A DNA stretch of 64,000 nucleotides from Tepidiphilus margaritifer DSM 15129 (GCF_000425565.1 NZ_AUDR01000015.1:213071-277070), one strand, 5' to 3'. Shown: positions 1 to 8,606, counted from the stretch's first letter. Numbers and translations are program-made. Notes: generated from the sequence alone by a model not told the origin.

Positions 1-650
1 CGCTTGAGCGTATCCGGCGGCAGGAACCCTTCGATCTTCCAGCGCAGCGCGAGGAGATCCGGCGTATTCTTGACGAGGTCACGCAGAGCGTGGATCACCG
101 TCTCGGCGGTATTGGCGTTGAACGACAGTAACAGATCCCCGTGGCACCACGACCGGTCAAGCCGGTCGTTGGAAAAACGCTGCATGCGCTGGAGATGACG
201 CGGCTTGAGGGCGGCGAGGCCGAAGCGCCGCTCCTCGAAGAGGCTGTCGCCAACGGCCACGGTCACCGTCAGGTTGTCCGGTGGGATGACCGGTCCCAGG
301 ATGCCCGAGTCGGGTGGCGGCAATCCCGGATCGGCCACGGCGGCCGGCCCACCGTGCATGAGAAAGGCGATGCGTTCGGTGAGCACTTGAAAGAGGCGCT
401 CCAGCCCTTGTCGGTCGTTTGCCAGCACGTCGAAAGCGGCGTAGAGCGCCGCGGCCGGCTGGGGGGTGACGACGCCGGGCTGATGCAGGCCGTAGAAAGG
501 TTGTCGCTCCTGACGCAATTCCTCCTTTTGCGTGAACACCGGATCGGAAGGATCGGCCGCCGCGGCTGGCCGCAACAAAGTTGCGGCCGCCCCCGTACCC
601 AGTCCCAGCAGGAAACGGCGGCGACTCCGAAGATCAGCGACGAAGTCCAT
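1..650 (-). CDS. efeB: EfeB, Dyp-type haem peroxidase of ferrous iron uptake (partial, 3' end outside window)
   Basis: Haem-containing deferrochelatase/peroxidase that works in the periplasm with EfeO and EfeU to supply iron. About 216 N-terminal residues are visible; the rest lies beyond position 1. The start has a twin-arginine signal (RSRRRFLLG, residues 8-16) followed by a hydrophobic Ala/Leu stretch, as expected for a Tat-exported haem protein. Downstream runs such as QPFYGLHQPG, AAFDVLA, LPPPDSGILG and HALRDLVKNTPDLLALRWK follow the EfeB family closely from memory. It lies 11 bp after efeO, so it is the last gene of an efeUOB operon. The distal haem-pocket residues and proximal histidine are in the missing part and could not be checked. 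Confidence 0.93.
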   Translation of the reverse strand, partial: MDFVADLRSRRRFLLGLGTGAAATLLRPAAAADPSDPVFTQKEELRQERQPFYGLHQPGVVTPQPAAALYAAFDVLANDRQGLERLFQVLTERIAFLMHGGPAAVADPGLPPPDSGILGPVIPPDNLTVTVAVGDSLFEERRFGLAALKPRHLQRMQRFSNDRLDRSWCHGDLLLSFNANTAETVIHALRDLVKNTPDLLALRWKIEGFLPPDTLK

Positions 651-661
651 GGACATTCCCC

Positions 662-1801
662 TTACTCGACACCGAGCGTACCGCGCAGCTTGGCGAGATC
701 CTCGGCCAAAGCCGTGATGGGCCCCTTGAGCGCGGTTCGATCCGCCTCGCTGAGTGCCTCATAGCTCTTGAAGCCCTCGCCCTCGCGATACTTGGCGAGC
801 AGCGTGTCGACCCGGCCGAAATTGGCATCGATCCGCGAAAGCAGCTCGGCATCACGCGCCTGCAGCAACGGCCGCAGCAGCGAGACGATCTTCTGCGCAC
901 CCTCGACGTTGGCTTGAAAATCCCACAAGTCCGTGTGGCTATAGCGATCCTCCTCACCGGAGATCTTGGTCGCGGCAACCTCCTCGATGAGATCGGCCGC
1001 GCCACCCACCATGGCTTTCGGCGTGATCACGAGCGAATCGATGCGATGCTGCAATTCCTTCGTATCGGCGAGCAAACGATCCGCCACCGGGCCCATTCCT
1101 TTGGTCGTTCCGTCGGCAAACAGCGCCTTTTCGAGGCGATGGAAACCGGACCAATTCGGGTCCTTTTCCTGTTCCTCGTAATCGTCGGCACGTGCGTCGA
1201 TGCGCTTGTCCAGATCGGAGAAAAGCTCGGCGATGGGTTCGATTCGTTCATAATGACGTCGCGCCGGGGCGTAGAGACGCTTGGCCCTGACAAGATCGTT
1301 TGCCTTGATCGCAGCGACGAATTTTCCCGTTGCTTCGACCAAAGCGTCGACCTCCCCTTTGACGTAGCGCTTGTATTCGGCGATCGGGCCCACGAGATCC
1401 ATGGCTGAGGGGGATTCTTGCGCCACGGGTGCATGGCCATTCGCCTCCACATGGATCACCCCTTTGGGATTGCTCAGCAGACCGCAGGTCATCTGGTAAT
1501 CGCCCGCCGCGAGCGTGGCGGTGAGGGGCAACACGAAGCCCGGAGCGATGTTTTCGCGCTCGGCCACCACTTCCACCCCTTTGAGGATTTCCCACTCCAG
1601 GGCACGTCGGCTGGCATTGCGGATGCTGAACGTCGTCTTGCCGGCCGACACCGTGAGCAAAGCCGGCTCACAGCCCTTGTCGGTGACGGTGACCGAAACG
1701 GCCTGCGATGCTTCCTGGGCAAGCGCGCCCAAGGACAAGGAAACCGCCCACCCCGTGAGGACAAAGCGCAGGGGACGGTGAAGCACAGAGGGTTTCGTCA
1801 T
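662..1801 (-). CDS. efeO: EfeO, periplasmic iron-binding component (cupredoxin plus M75 domain)
   Basis: Periplasmic component of the EfeUOB ferrous iron transporter; it is thought to bind iron and pass it to the EfeU permease. The 379-residue protein begins with a Sec signal peptide ending near ALAQ. A small cupredoxin-like domain follows (about residues 35-115) with the two conserved cysteines in DKGCEPA and QMTCGLL. The M75 (imelysin-like) helical domain fills the rest and carries the HxxE metal motif as HRLE in FHRLEKALF, plus the family run RHYERIEPIAELFSDLD. The ATG is preceded by AAGGACTC. It sits 18 bp downstream of efeU and 11 bp upstream of efeB. Confidence 0.95.
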   Translation of the reverse strand: MTKPSVLHRPLRFVLTGWAVSLSLGALAQEASQAVSVTVTDKGCEPALLTVSAGKTTFSIRNASRRALEWEILKGVEVVAERENIAPGFVLPLTATLAAGDYQMTCGLLSNPKGVIHVEANGHAPVAQESPSAMDLVGPIAEYKRYVKGEVDALVEATGKFVAAIKANDLVRAKRLYAPARRHYERIEPIAELFSDLDKRIDARADDYEEQEKDPNWSGFHRLEKALFADGTTKGMGPVADRLLADTKELQHRIDSLVITPKAMVGGAADLIEEVAATKISGEEDRYSHTDLWDFQANVEGAQKIVSLLRPLLQARDAELLSRIDANFGRVDTLLAKYREGEGFKSYEALSEADRTALKGPITALAEDLAKLRGTLGVE

Positions 1802-1819
1802 GATGATGAGTCCTTGCTT

Positions 1820-2662
1820 TTAGGAAGAAGACGTCGAATCGCGTGCCACGGCGGGGCGCACGCCAATGCCCTGAATCCAGAACAGGGTGAGTACGGGGAC
1901 GAGATAGGCGAGATAGACGATCACTTCCCCGAGCGAGGGTGTGTCGTGATAACCGAGCAGCCCGGCAAGCACGGCGCCGACGGGACCATCGACGGGCAGG
2001 ACGTCGCTGAGATCGAAAGCGATCTGCTGCAAGCCGTTCCACAGGCCCGCCTCATGGAGGCTACGCAGCGCCCCGGAGAGCAGCCCTGCGGCCACGAAGA
2101 TGATGAATACGCCGGTCCAGCGAAAGAATCGCCCCAAATCGAGCTTCAGGCTGCCGCGATAGATCGCCCACCCCACCAGCACGGCGCATACCAAGCCGAG
2201 AACGGCGCCCAGTGGAGCGGCAAGTCCGACATCCTGCTGGAACGCGGCCAGGAGGAAAAAGACCGACTCCAGCCCTTCACGCCCCACGGCCAGAAACACC
2301 ATACCCACCAGCGCCAGCCCTGAACGATCAGACGAGAGGGCGGCATCGACCGATTGGCGCAACCCAGTCCCGATGGAGCGCGCCGCCTTGCGCATCCAGA
2401 ACACCATGGAGGTGAGCAGGACCACGGCGATCAAACCGACGAGGCTCTCGAAGAGCTCCTGGGCCTTTTGGGGGAACTCGGCGCTGGCCTGCTCCAGGGC
2501 GATTCCCAGGACCAGGCACAACAGCGCGGCGAGTCCGGCACCGGCCCAGGCCGCGGGAAGCCAGCGAGAACGACCGGTTCGGGAAAGATAGCCGGCCACG
2601 ATGCCGACGATGAGGGCGGCCTCCATCCCTTCACGCAGCATGATGAAAAAAGGAACGAGCAT
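1820..2662 (-). CDS. efeU: EfeU, FTR1-family ferrous iron permease
   Basis: Inner-membrane permease of the FTR1/EfeU family that carries iron into the cytoplasm. The 280-residue protein has about seven hydrophobic segments. Segment 1 contains the REGxE iron motif (LREGMEAAL, residues 9-17) and a middle segment contains the second copy (VGREGLESVFFL). Both motifs are needed for iron transport in the family. The start is supported by GGAGG about 8 bases upstream. It is the first gene of efeUOB; the 150-bp leader holds a candidate metalloregulator site. The C-terminal tail after the last membrane segment is short. Confidence 0.95.
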   Translation of the reverse strand: MLVPFFIMLREGMEAALIVGIVAGYLSRTGRSRWLPAAWAGAGLAALLCLVLGIALEQASAEFPQKAQELFESLVGLIAVVLLTSMVFWMRKAARSIGTGLRQSVDAALSSDRSGLALVGMVFLAVGREGLESVFFLLAAFQQDVGLAAPLGAVLGLVCAVLVGWAIYRGSLKLDLGRFFRWTGVFIIFVAAGLLSGALRSLHEAGLWNGLQQIAFDLSDVLPVDGPVGAVLAGLLGYHDTPSLGEVIVYLAYLVPVLTLFWIQGIGVRPAVARDSTSSS

Positions 2663-2735
2663 CGGCGCCTCCGGGGATCACGGAATGGCGACGACGATAA
2701 CACGATGAAAACGATGTTGCAAGTCATTCTCGATT

Positions 2736-2754
2736 TCATTCAAAAAATGAATGA
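2736..2754. promoter_or_regulatory. AT-rich inverted repeat upstream of efeU, candidate Fur-like operator
   Basis: Arms TCATTCA and TGAATGA are separated by five A residues, inside an AT-rich stretch (2715-2756) that contrasts with the GC-rich surroundings. It lies about 75 bp upstream of the efeU start. Iron uptake genes are usually controlled by Fur and the AT-rich palindrome suits that, but the match to the classical GATAATGATAATCATTATC box is poor. Confidence 0.3.
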
Positions 2755-2816
2755 CCGCAAACGACCCTCTGTGGCGGTAGATCATCCCGCGAGGCATCCA
2801 TGACGGCAAAAAGGGC

Positions 2817-3638
2817 TCAGGCAGAAAGGGACTCGGCCAAATCCTGGCGCAGGGCGGCGAGATAGCACAGACCCGAGATGGCGCGGGTGCCGTACCACGA
2901 CACCATTTCGCCATCGACGAGCGTCACCGGAACTTCAGCTCCGAGCAAGCGGGGAATCTCTTCGGCGTGGTCCTGGGTGAAGCGATAGGGCTCGGAAGGC
3001 AGCAGCACGCGCGCGATGCCCGCGTGGCGAACGGCCGTTTCGTCGATCACGGGATAACGGGGTTCCTCGATTGCGGGCCAGGTCTGCCAACCCACGGCCT
3101 CCAGCATGGCGGAGATCCAGGTGCTGCGGGCCACCGTCATCCACGGCTCGCGCCAGATGGGATAGAGCACGCGCTCCCGCGGCAAGGAGGCAGCGATCGT
3201 GCGTGCGAGTTCCAGGACGGATTCGAAGGCTTGCACGGCATAGTCCGCCGCCTCCTCGCGGTCGAACACCCCTCCGAGCAAGCGAAAAAGCGCGACGTTG
3301 TCTTCGAGCCGGCAGGGATGGGTGACGATCACCTCGATGCCGGCCGCAGCGATCGCCTCGACCTGTTCCCGCCGGTTCTCATCGACGTTGGCAATGACGT
3401 GTGTCGGCTCGAGCGCGAAGAGGCGCTCGAGGCGCACGTCCTTGGTTCCTCCCACTTTGGGCAGATCTCGCACCTCGGCGGGATGGATGCAAAAACCGGT
3501 GCGCCCCACCACCGCTTCGCCCAGGCTGAAAGCGAAGAGCGTCTCGGTGAGCGAGGGCACCAGCGAGACGATGCGCGGCGTACCCCGGGCCCGGCGGTGC
3601 GGCACGCCCAGCGCGTCGTACCACAGCGTCTCAGCCAT
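2817..3638 (-). CDS. Cytoplasmic BtuF-like helical-backbone metal/corrinoid receptor
   Basis: Type III periplasmic-binding-protein fold (BtuF/FhuD class) of 273 residues. It opens with PRIVSLVPSLTETLFAF, the typical start of these receptors, then VGRTGFC, VGGTKDVRLERLFALEPTHVIA and a C-terminal lobe. No signal peptide or lipobox is visible from the chosen ATG, so the protein should remain in the cytoplasm. Its ligand is unknown; database entries for such proteins usually say cobalamin-binding. The ATG at 3638 has GGGAG upstream and overlaps the end of the ftsH paralogue by 8 bp, indicating translational coupling. A start further upstream would bury it inside ftsH and add an arginine-rich tail without sense. 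Its role in a protease/chaperone operon is not evident. Confidence 0.75.
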   Translation of the reverse strand: MAETLWYDALGVPHRRARGTPRIVSLVPSLTETLFAFSLGEAVVGRTGFCIHPAEVRDLPKVGGTKDVRLERLFALEPTHVIANVDENRREQVEAIAAAGIEVIVTHPCRLEDNVALFRLLGGVFDREEAADYAVQAFESVLELARTIAASLPRERVLYPIWREPWMTVARSTWISAMLEAVGWQTWPAIEEPRYPVIDETAVRHAGIARVLLPSEPYRFTQDHAEEIPRLLGAEVPVTLVDGEMVSWYGTRAISGLCYLAALRQDLAESLSA

Positions 3639-5595
3639 CTCGTGGCACTCCCGCCGAAGGTGTACCGGCAGGGGATCCCTTCTCCGCCGGGGAGTCACCT
3701 GCCGCCGTGGCCCCGGGCGCGGGGTGCGCCGCTGCCGCACCGGGCTCATCCACATCGACCTCCCCGACGCAGGGAGGACGGCGCAAGTTGGAGAGCAAGC
3801 GCGCGACGTCCTCTTCCTCCAGGGTTTCCTTGGCGAGCAGCTCCCGGGCCGCCGCCTCGAGCTGGTCGCGGTTCTCCCGGAGCACGGCGAGCGTGCATTC
3901 GAAGGCTTCCATCACGATGCGCTGCACCGCTGCGTCGATGCGCTCGTGCAGCGCTTCCGATACCCCCAAGGTTTCGCCCGGCGCGGGGACCTGAGTGTCG
4001 AGGAAACGAGGGCGGCTCTGCTCGAACACCACGAAACCCAGTTCGTCGTCCATGCCGTAACGCGTCACCATGTCGCGCGCGATCTGAGTCGCCCGCATGA
4101 GATCGTCCGCCGCACCGGTGGACAGGCGGTTGAAAACGAGCACTTCGGCAGCGCGCCCGCCGAGCAGCACCATGATCTTGTGGCGCAACTCCTCGCGGGT
4201 CATGAGATAGCGATCCTCGGAGGGACGCTGCAGGGTATAGCCGAGCGCACCGATGCCACGCGGCACGATGGAGATTTTGTGCACCGGGTCGGTGCCTGGC
4301 AACGCCCGCGCCACCAAGGCATGTCCAATTTCGTGATAGGCCACCACCCGACGCTCGCGCTCGCTCAGCACCCTCGTCTTCTTCTCCAGGCCGGCGACGA
4401 TGCGCTCGAAAGCGGCGGTGAAATCGGCCAGGGTCACGGCATCGGCGCCCCGACGCGTGGCCACGATGGCCGCTTCATTGACGAGGTTGGCCAGATCCGC
4501 GCCGCTGAAACCGGTCGTCATGGCAGCGATCTGCTCGAGGTCGACCTCGGGCGCGAGGCGAATCTTCTTGACGTGCACTTTCAGGATCTGCAAGCGCCCG
4601 TTCTTGTCGGGCCGGTCGACCAACACCTGCCGGTCGAACCGGCCGGGCCGCAGCAGTGCCGGATCGAGGATCTCGGGACGGTTGGTGGCCGCCAGCACCA
4701 CGATGCCCGAAGAAGAATCGAAACCGTCCATCTCGGCGAGCAGCTGGTTGAGCGTCTGTTCCTTCTCGTCGTGCCCGCCGAAACCGGGATACAAGCCGCG
4801 GGCGCGCCCCAGCGCGTCGAGCTCGTCGATGAAGATGATGCAAGGAGCGTGCTTACGCGCCTGTTCGAACAAGTCACGCACGCGCGCCGCGCCCACGCCG
4901 ACGAACATCTCGACGAATTCCGAGCCGGTGATGGAGAAAAAAGGCACCTTGGCTTCGCCGGCCACCGCCTTGGCGAGCAGCGTCTTGCCGGTTCCCGGCG
5001 GCCCCACGAGCAGCACGCCCTTGGGCATGCGCGCCCCGAGCCGACCGTAGCGTGCCGGATCCTTCAGGAATTCCACCACCTCCTGGAGTTCGGCTTTGGC
5101 TTCATCGACGCCGGCCACGTCGTCGAACGTGACCCCCGTGTCGTGTTCGACATAGACCTTGGCGCGGCTTTTGCCGATCGACATGAAACCGCCCATGCCC
5201 TGCTTCTCGATCACGCGCCGGAACACGTAGTACCACAGGGCAAAGAAGACGAGCACCGGGACCACCCACGAGAGGAGGTCGCGGAAAAACGTATTTTCTA
5301 TGACTCTGGTATAGGGAACGTTGTATCGATCCAGCCTCGCCGCCAGATCCGGCTCGACCCGCGCCGTGGCGATAGCGACCTTGTTCCCGTCCGGCGTCTT
5401 GAGGCGGCCGGTGATCACCCGATCGCCGATGATCACCTCGGAGACGCGACCTTCCGCGAGTGCCCGCTCGAATTCGGAGTAGGACACCGTCTCCACGGTA
5501 TTGACCGCCTGCCACTGGCTTTGCAGAAAGAGCAGCAAAGCGATGGCGATCAACCAATAACCGACGTTCCACTTGCGCAATTGCTCTTCGTTCAT
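3631..5595 (-). CDS. FtsH-family membrane AAA+ zinc protease, probable accessory paralogue
   Basis: Membrane-anchored ATP-dependent metalloprotease, 654 residues. TM1 is about residues 11-29, a periplasmic FtsH-ext domain 35-100 and TM2 104-126. The AAA+ domain has Walker A GPPGTGKT (198-205), Walker B IIFIDE (253-258) and a complete second region of homology around 303-322. The peptidase domain has HEIGH (421-425), and an aspartate near 497 is the likely third zinc ligand. All catalytic residues are present. After about residue 600 there is an Ala/Pro/Gly-rich tail that does not look like housekeeping FtsH. The N-terminal region ([20 protein letters not shown]) resembles the extra FtsH of transmissible heat-resistance loci, from memory. 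It follows cbpA-cbpM with an 11-bp gap, which points to a stress role. Confidence 0.9.
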   Translation of the reverse strand: MNEEQLRKWNVGYWLIAIALLLFLQSQWQAVNTVETVSYSEFERALAEGRVSEVIIGDRVITGRLKTPDGNKVAIATARVEPDLAARLDRYNVPYTRVIENTFFRDLLSWVVPVLVFFALWYYVFRRVIEKQGMGGFMSIGKSRAKVYVEHDTGVTFDDVAGVDEAKAELQEVVEFLKDPARYGRLGARMPKGVLLVGPPGTGKTLLAKAVAGEAKVPFFSITGSEFVEMFVGVGAARVRDLFEQARKHAPCIIFIDELDALGRARGLYPGFGGHDEKEQTLNQLLAEMDGFDSSSGIVVLAATNRPEILDPALLRPGRFDRQVLVDRPDKNGRLQILKVHVKKIRLAPEVDLEQIAAMTTGFSGADLANLVNEAAIVATRRGADAVTLADFTAAFERIVAGLEKKTRVLSERERRVVAYHEIGHALVARALPGTDPVHKISIVPRGIGALGYTLQRPSEDRYLMTREELRHKIMVLLGGRAAEVLVFNRLSTGAADDLMRATQIARDMVTRYGMDDELGFVVFEQSRPRFLDTQVPAPGETLGVSEALHERIDAAVQRIVMEAFECTLAVLRENRDQLEAAARELLAKETLEEEDVARLLSNLRRPPCVGEVDVDEPGAAAAHPAPGATAAGDSPAEKGSPAGTPSAGVPRDG

Positions 5596-5606
5596 GCCAT
5601 TCCCCT

Positions 5607-5933
5607 TCAGGGTTCATCGCGCCAGGAAATGCCGGCACGATCGAGCAGGCGCCGCAAGCGGGCGATTTCGTCGATGAGCTCCATCATCATCGCCGCCGCG
5701 GTGAAACTCGCCTCGAAATCACGCATCAGGCGGCGCATGCGGCGCACCCGCTCCAGGGCCATTCCTTCGAATCGTGGCGCACCCGCCTCGACCAGGCCGG
5801 CCTCGATCAAGCCCTCTTCCCACAGCGCACGCACGAAGGAAGGGGATGCCCCTGCCGCCACTGCGAGCTCCTCGAGCGTGAGCCAGCGCTCGCCGCCCAA
5901 CCATTCGCACGACACCACGATCGCCGCGTTCAT
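5607..5933 (-). CDS. cbpM: CbpM, MerR-like modulator of the CbpA co-chaperone
   Basis: Small (108-residue) winged-helix/MerR-like protein. CbpM binds the J domain of CbpA and restrains its stimulation of DnaK. The N-terminal half has the family pattern LTLEELAVAAG...PSFVRALWEEGLIEAGLVE, followed by a helical segment rich in Arg and Leu (RVRRMRRLMRDFE) and a C-terminal LIDEIARLRRLL helix. It lies 12 bp after cbpA and 11 bp before the ftsH paralogue, in one transcription unit. CbpM is known as the antagonist of CbpA encoded next to it, so the call rests on both sequence and position. Confidence 0.88.
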   Translation of the reverse strand: MNAAIVVSCEWLGGERWLTLEELAVAAGASPSFVRALWEEGLIEAGLVEAGAPRFEGMALERVRRMRRLMRDFEASFTAAAMMMELIDEIARLRRLLDRAGISWRDEP

Positions 5934-5945
5934 TCCTGCTCCTCC

Positions 5946-6905
5946 TCACCGGCCCCAACGCGCGCGCGGATCGAACCGCACCTCGCGCGCCATCGCCGCA
6001 AAATGCTCCCGCACCTTTGGATCGCTCGAAGGAGGCAACACCACTTGGAGCACCGCGTAGAGATCGCCCGGCGGGTCGCTCGGCAGCCCCTTGCCCCGCA
6101 GGCGCAGCTTGCGACCGTGCTGCGAATCCGGCGGGATGGTGAGCGTCACCGGTCCTTCTGGTGTCGGGATCTGGATTTTGGCACCGAGCACCGCTTCCCA
6201 CGGCGCCACCGGTACCGTCAGGTAGAGGTCCTTGTCCTCGACGCGATAGAGCGGATGAGGACGGAATTCCACTTCCAGGTAGAGATCGCCCGGCGGACCG
6301 CCGTTCACCCCGGGGCCGCCCTGCCCGGCGAGCCGGATTTTCTGCCCCGCCCGGATGCCTTTGGGGATGCGCACGTTGAGGGTGCGCTCACGCAGCACCA
6401 CGTGGCCGGACGCATCGAGCTCGGGCACACGCAGGGTCACGGAACGGGTGGCGCCATGCAGGCTGTCTTCGAGATCGATGAGGATCTTGGCGTGGTGGTC
6501 TTCGCCGCGCAAGGCAAAGCCGCCGGTACGACGCTGGCGCGCCCCGCCCGTGCCACGGTGCATGCGCCCGAAGAGCGACTCGAAAAACTCGGAGAAATCC
6601 GTTCCTTCGAAAGGGCCGCCGCCCGGCGCCCCACGGAATTCGAAGCCGGCATCCCAGCCCGGCGGCGGCGAGAAGTCCTCGCCCTGACGCCAGTGCTCTC
6701 CCAGCCGATCGTAGGCGGCGCGCTTCTCCGGATCGGAGAGCACCTCGTAGGCCTCGTTGATCTCTTTCATGCGCTCGGCCGCGTCGGGCTCCTTGCTCAC
6801 GTCCGGATGGTACTTGCGCGCGAGCTTACGCCAGGCTTTCTTGATTTCCTCCGCCGTGGCCGTGCGCGGCACGCCGAGAATCTCGTAGTAGTCGCGAAAC
6901 TTCAT
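5946..6905 (-). CDS. cbpA: CbpA, DnaJ-class co-chaperone
   Basis: Type II J-protein of 319 residues that recruits DnaK and binds unfolded substrates or curved DNA. The J domain (residues 4-68) carries the HPD motif at 33-35 (KYHPDVS). A Gly/Phe-rich linker (about 75-120) follows, and then two beta-rich C-terminal substrate domains with no zinc-finger cysteines. This is the CbpA rather than the DnaJ layout. The ATG at 6905 is preceded by GGAGGCGGTACGGA; an in-frame codon 45 bases upstream would add a basic tail and has no ribosome site. It is the first gene of cbpA-cbpM-ftsH-btuF-like, read from the divergent region shared with the hsp20 genes. Confidence 0.95.
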   Translation of the reverse strand: MKFRDYYEILGVPRTATAEEIKKAWRKLARKYHPDVSKEPDAAERMKEINEAYEVLSDPEKRAAYDRLGEHWRQGEDFSPPPGWDAGFEFRGAPGGGPFEGTDFSEFFESLFGRMHRGTGGARQRRTGGFALRGEDHHAKILIDLEDSLHGATRSVTLRVPELDASGHVVLRERTLNVRIPKGIRAGQKIRLAGQGGPGVNGGPPGDLYLEVEFRPHPLYRVEDKDLYLTVPVAPWEAVLGAKIQIPTPEGPVTLTIPPDSQHGRKLRLRGKGLPSDPPGDLYAVLQVVLPPSSDPKVREHFAAMAREVRFDPRARWGR

Positions 6906-6978
6906 TCCGTACCGCCTCCGAACAGCCGATGAATGCGATCCGGACGGCACGGCTTCACCATCCCGTCCGGGCTTTCAC

Positions 6979-7007
6979 ATTATTGGTGGCGGTGCGGGAA
7001 ATTACAA
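6979..7007 (-). promoter_or_regulatory. Probable cbpA operon promoter
   Basis: On the minus strand TTGTAA (complement of 7002-7007), a 17-bp spacer and AATAAT (complement of 6979-6984) form a good sigma-70-type promoter about 75 bp upstream of the cbpA start. The same -35 reads GCTTGTAAT, so sigma-32 recognition is also possible. Confidence 0.5.
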
Positions 7008-7049
7008 GCGCGACGCAACGAAGTACCACCTACCGCCCTCGACAAGGCC

Positions 7050-7077
7050 CTTGAAATTCCCACCGAGACAACCTATA
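7050..7077 (+). promoter_or_regulatory. Candidate heat-shock (sigma-32-like) promoter of the hsp20 genes
   Basis: CCCTTGAAA ending at 7056 matches the sigma-32 -35 core CTTGAAA exactly. CCTATA at 7072-7077 after a 15-base spacer is a fair -10. Transcription would start near 7085, giving a leader of about 75 nt before the first hsp20. Confidence 0.5.
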
Positions 7078-7117
7078 CCAATAAACGCAACACACGCATT
7101 CATCGTTGGTCCCAATG

Positions 7118-7135
7118 CCGGACGGAAATGTCCGG
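7118..7135 (+). other. Hairpin in the 5' leader of the first hsp20 gene
   Basis: CCGGAC and GTCCGG form a perfect 6-bp stem around a GGAAAT loop, ending 9 bases before the AAGGAGG ribosome site. The hairpin itself does not pair with the Shine-Dalgarno sequence, and no ROSE or fourU motif is visible, so an RNA-thermometer role is only a possibility. Confidence 0.35.
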
Positions 7136-7158
7136 ACGACATTCAAGGAGGCAGCACG

Positions 7159-7599
7159 ATGGTCACGACACTCTTTCCCACCAACCTGTTCGAGGAATTC
7201 GACCGGCTGCAACGCGAACTCGACCGCCTGTGGAGCGGCTGGCCGGCGGCCATTCGTGAAGTAGCGCTCGATACCGTCTATCCCGCCATCAACATCGGCC
7301 GCACGCCGGAAGCGGTCGAAGTGTATGCCTTCATACCCGGCGTGGATCCGGCCAAGCTCGAGGTCACGCTCGAGCAAGGCGTGCTGACGATCGCCGGCGA
7401 GCGCCCCTCGTCGATCCCGGAAAACGATCAAGTGACGGTCTATGCCAATGAGCGCTTCGCCGGACGATTCAAGCGCACCATCAGCCTGTCCGAGGATCTC
7501 GATCCGGACAAGGTCGAAGCAACCTACCGCGATGGCGTGCTGCGGCTGCGCATCGCGCGCAAAGCCCATCTGCAACCGCGCCGCATCGAAATCAAATGA
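7159..7599 (+). CDS. Small heat-shock protein, Hsp20/alpha-crystallin family (copy 1)
   Basis: ATP-independent holdase of 146 residues. The N-terminal arm (MVTTLFPTNLFEEFDRLQREL) is amphipathic. The alpha-crystallin domain spans about residues 40-132 and contains FIPGVDPAKLEVTLEQGVLTI and ATYRDGVLRLRI. A short C-terminal tail carries an I-x-I oligomerisation motif (IEI). The ATG has AAGGAGG at 7145-7151, spacing 7; the longer in-frame reading from 7051 lies in the promoter region and is rejected. It leads an operon with two more hsp20 genes and diverges from cbpA. Confidence 0.95.
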   Translation: MVTTLFPTNLFEEFDRLQRELDRLWSGWPAAIREVALDTVYPAINIGRTPEAVEVYAFIPGVDPAKLEVTLEQGVLTIAGERPSSIPENDQVTVYANERFAGRFKRTISLSEDLDPDKVEATYRDGVLRLRIARKAHLQPRRIEIK

Positions 7600-7619
7600 T
7601 CGCGAAAGGAGGAACGACC

Positions 7620-8015
7620 ATGGCTGAAACCAATGTCACCACCCGCCCCGGCACCAACGTCACCGCCCAGGAAGCCCAGCGCGTCCCGACCGCGGTGCCG
7701 CGCGTCGACATCATCGAAGATCAAACCGGCATCACCCTGTGGGCCGACCTGCCCGGCGTGAGCCGCGATTCGCTGGAGATCAAGGTGGAGGGCGACACCC
7801 TCACCATCGAAGGCAACGTGTCGATTCCGGTGAGCGAGGGCATGGAGCCGATCTACGCCGAAGTCCGCGCACCGCGTTATGCCCGCAGCTTCACGCTGTC
7901 GCGCGACCTCGACACCGCCGGCATTCAGGCCAAGCTCAATCAAGGGGTACTCGAGCTGCGCATTCCGAAACATCAGCAGGCTCAACCCAAGCGCATCACG
8001 GTGCAGGCTGGCTGA
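7620..8015 (+). CDS. Small heat-shock protein, Hsp20 family (copy 2)
   Basis: Second small heat-shock protein, 131 residues. The N-terminal arm is short and Thr/Asn-rich (MAETNVTTRPGTNVTAQEA), unlike copies 1 and 3. The alpha-crystallin domain (about 35-125) contains WADLPGVSRDSLEIKVEGDTL and AKLNQGVLELRIPK, and the tail ends in ITV, an I-x-V type motif. AAAGGAGG precedes the ATG by 7 bases. It follows copy 1 by 20 bp. The different arm suggests that the three paralogues may hetero-oligomerise or divide substrates; that is inference. Confidence 0.95.
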   Translation: MAETNVTTRPGTNVTAQEAQRVPTAVPRVDIIEDQTGITLWADLPGVSRDSLEIKVEGDTLTIEGNVSIPVSEGMEPIYAEVRAPRYARSFTLSRDLDTAGIQAKLNQGVLELRIPKHQQAQPKRITVQAG

Positions 8016-8049
8016 TTCGGCCTTCGTCTGACGCAGAGGAGGACGAAGT

Positions 8050-8556
8050 ATGAGTTCGGTACTGGAGCAATGGAAATCCGGCCTCGGCCAGAGCTGGGAG
8101 CATCTGATGGAGGGTTGGCGTCAGCTGTGGGAACGGGCTGCCGGTGCGCTCACCCGTTTCCAGCCCCGCGAGCGCAACGACGAAAAAAGCGCTTCGACCA
8201 ATCTGCCGGCACCGGCTGGAAGCGTGCGCTGGGCCGTGCTCGGCGCCGACATCTATGAAACCGACGAGGCCCTTGAAGTCCGTGTCGAGATTCCCGGGCT
8301 CGACCGAGAGGATCTCGAAGTCGAGGTGCTCGACGGCCAACTCGTGATTCGCGGCGAAAAACGGCTCGAGCGCGAGGAAAAGCAAGGGCAGTATCGCCTG
8401 ATGCAGTGCGCCTACGGCCGATTCCAGCGCGTCATTGCGCTCCCCGTGCCGGTCAAAGCCGAGGATGCCAAGGCGGAATACCGCGACGGCGTGCTCAAAA
8501 TCATGCTGCCCAAGGCAGAGACCGCCAAAACCCGTCGCATCACCGTTCAAGGCTGA
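8050..8556 (+). CDS. Small heat-shock protein, Hsp20 family (copy 3)
   Basis: Third and longest small heat-shock protein, 168 residues. The N-terminal arm of about 60 residues is rich in Trp and charged residues (EQWKSGLGQSWEHLMEGW, RQLWERAAG) and is likely amphipathic. The alpha-crystallin domain (about 62-155) contains IPGLDREDLEVEVLDGQLVI and AEYRDGVLKIMLPK; the tail ends ITV. AGAGGAGG lies upstream of the ATG. The gene follows copy 2 by 34 bp and is closed by a strong terminator at 8581, so the three hsp20 genes form one unit. Confidence 0.95.
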   Translation: MSSVLEQWKSGLGQSWEHLMEGWRQLWERAAGALTRFQPRERNDEKSASTNLPAPAGSVRWAVLGADIYETDEALEVRVEIPGLDREDLEVEVLDGQLVIRGEKRLEREEKQGQYRLMQCAYGRFQRVIALPVPVKAEDAKAEYRDGVLKIMLPKAETAKTRRITVQG

Positions 8557-8580
8557 GCCCTTTCTTCATCTCCTGCCCGA

Positions 8581-8606
8581 CGGCGGCCCGCGTGGCCGCC
8601 GTTTTT
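8581..8606 (+). terminator. Rho-independent terminator after the hsp20 operon
   Basis: CGGCGGCC and GGCCGCCG form a perfect 8-bp stem with loop CGCGT, followed by TTTTT. It separates the hsp20 genes from the protease gene downstream. Confidence 0.9.

Noticed and set aside
3298..6060. A 920-codon open reading frame on the plus strand opposite the ftsH paralogue and cbpM
   Set aside because: It is the high-GC antisense shadow of genes with intact catalytic motifs; its translation has no recognisable domain and no ribosome site.
7085..7158. A known ROSE or fourU RNA thermometer before hsp20
   Set aside because: No UUGCU or UUUU run can pair with the AAGGAGG site; only a nearby hairpin is seen, so it is listed as a possibility and not as a thermometer.
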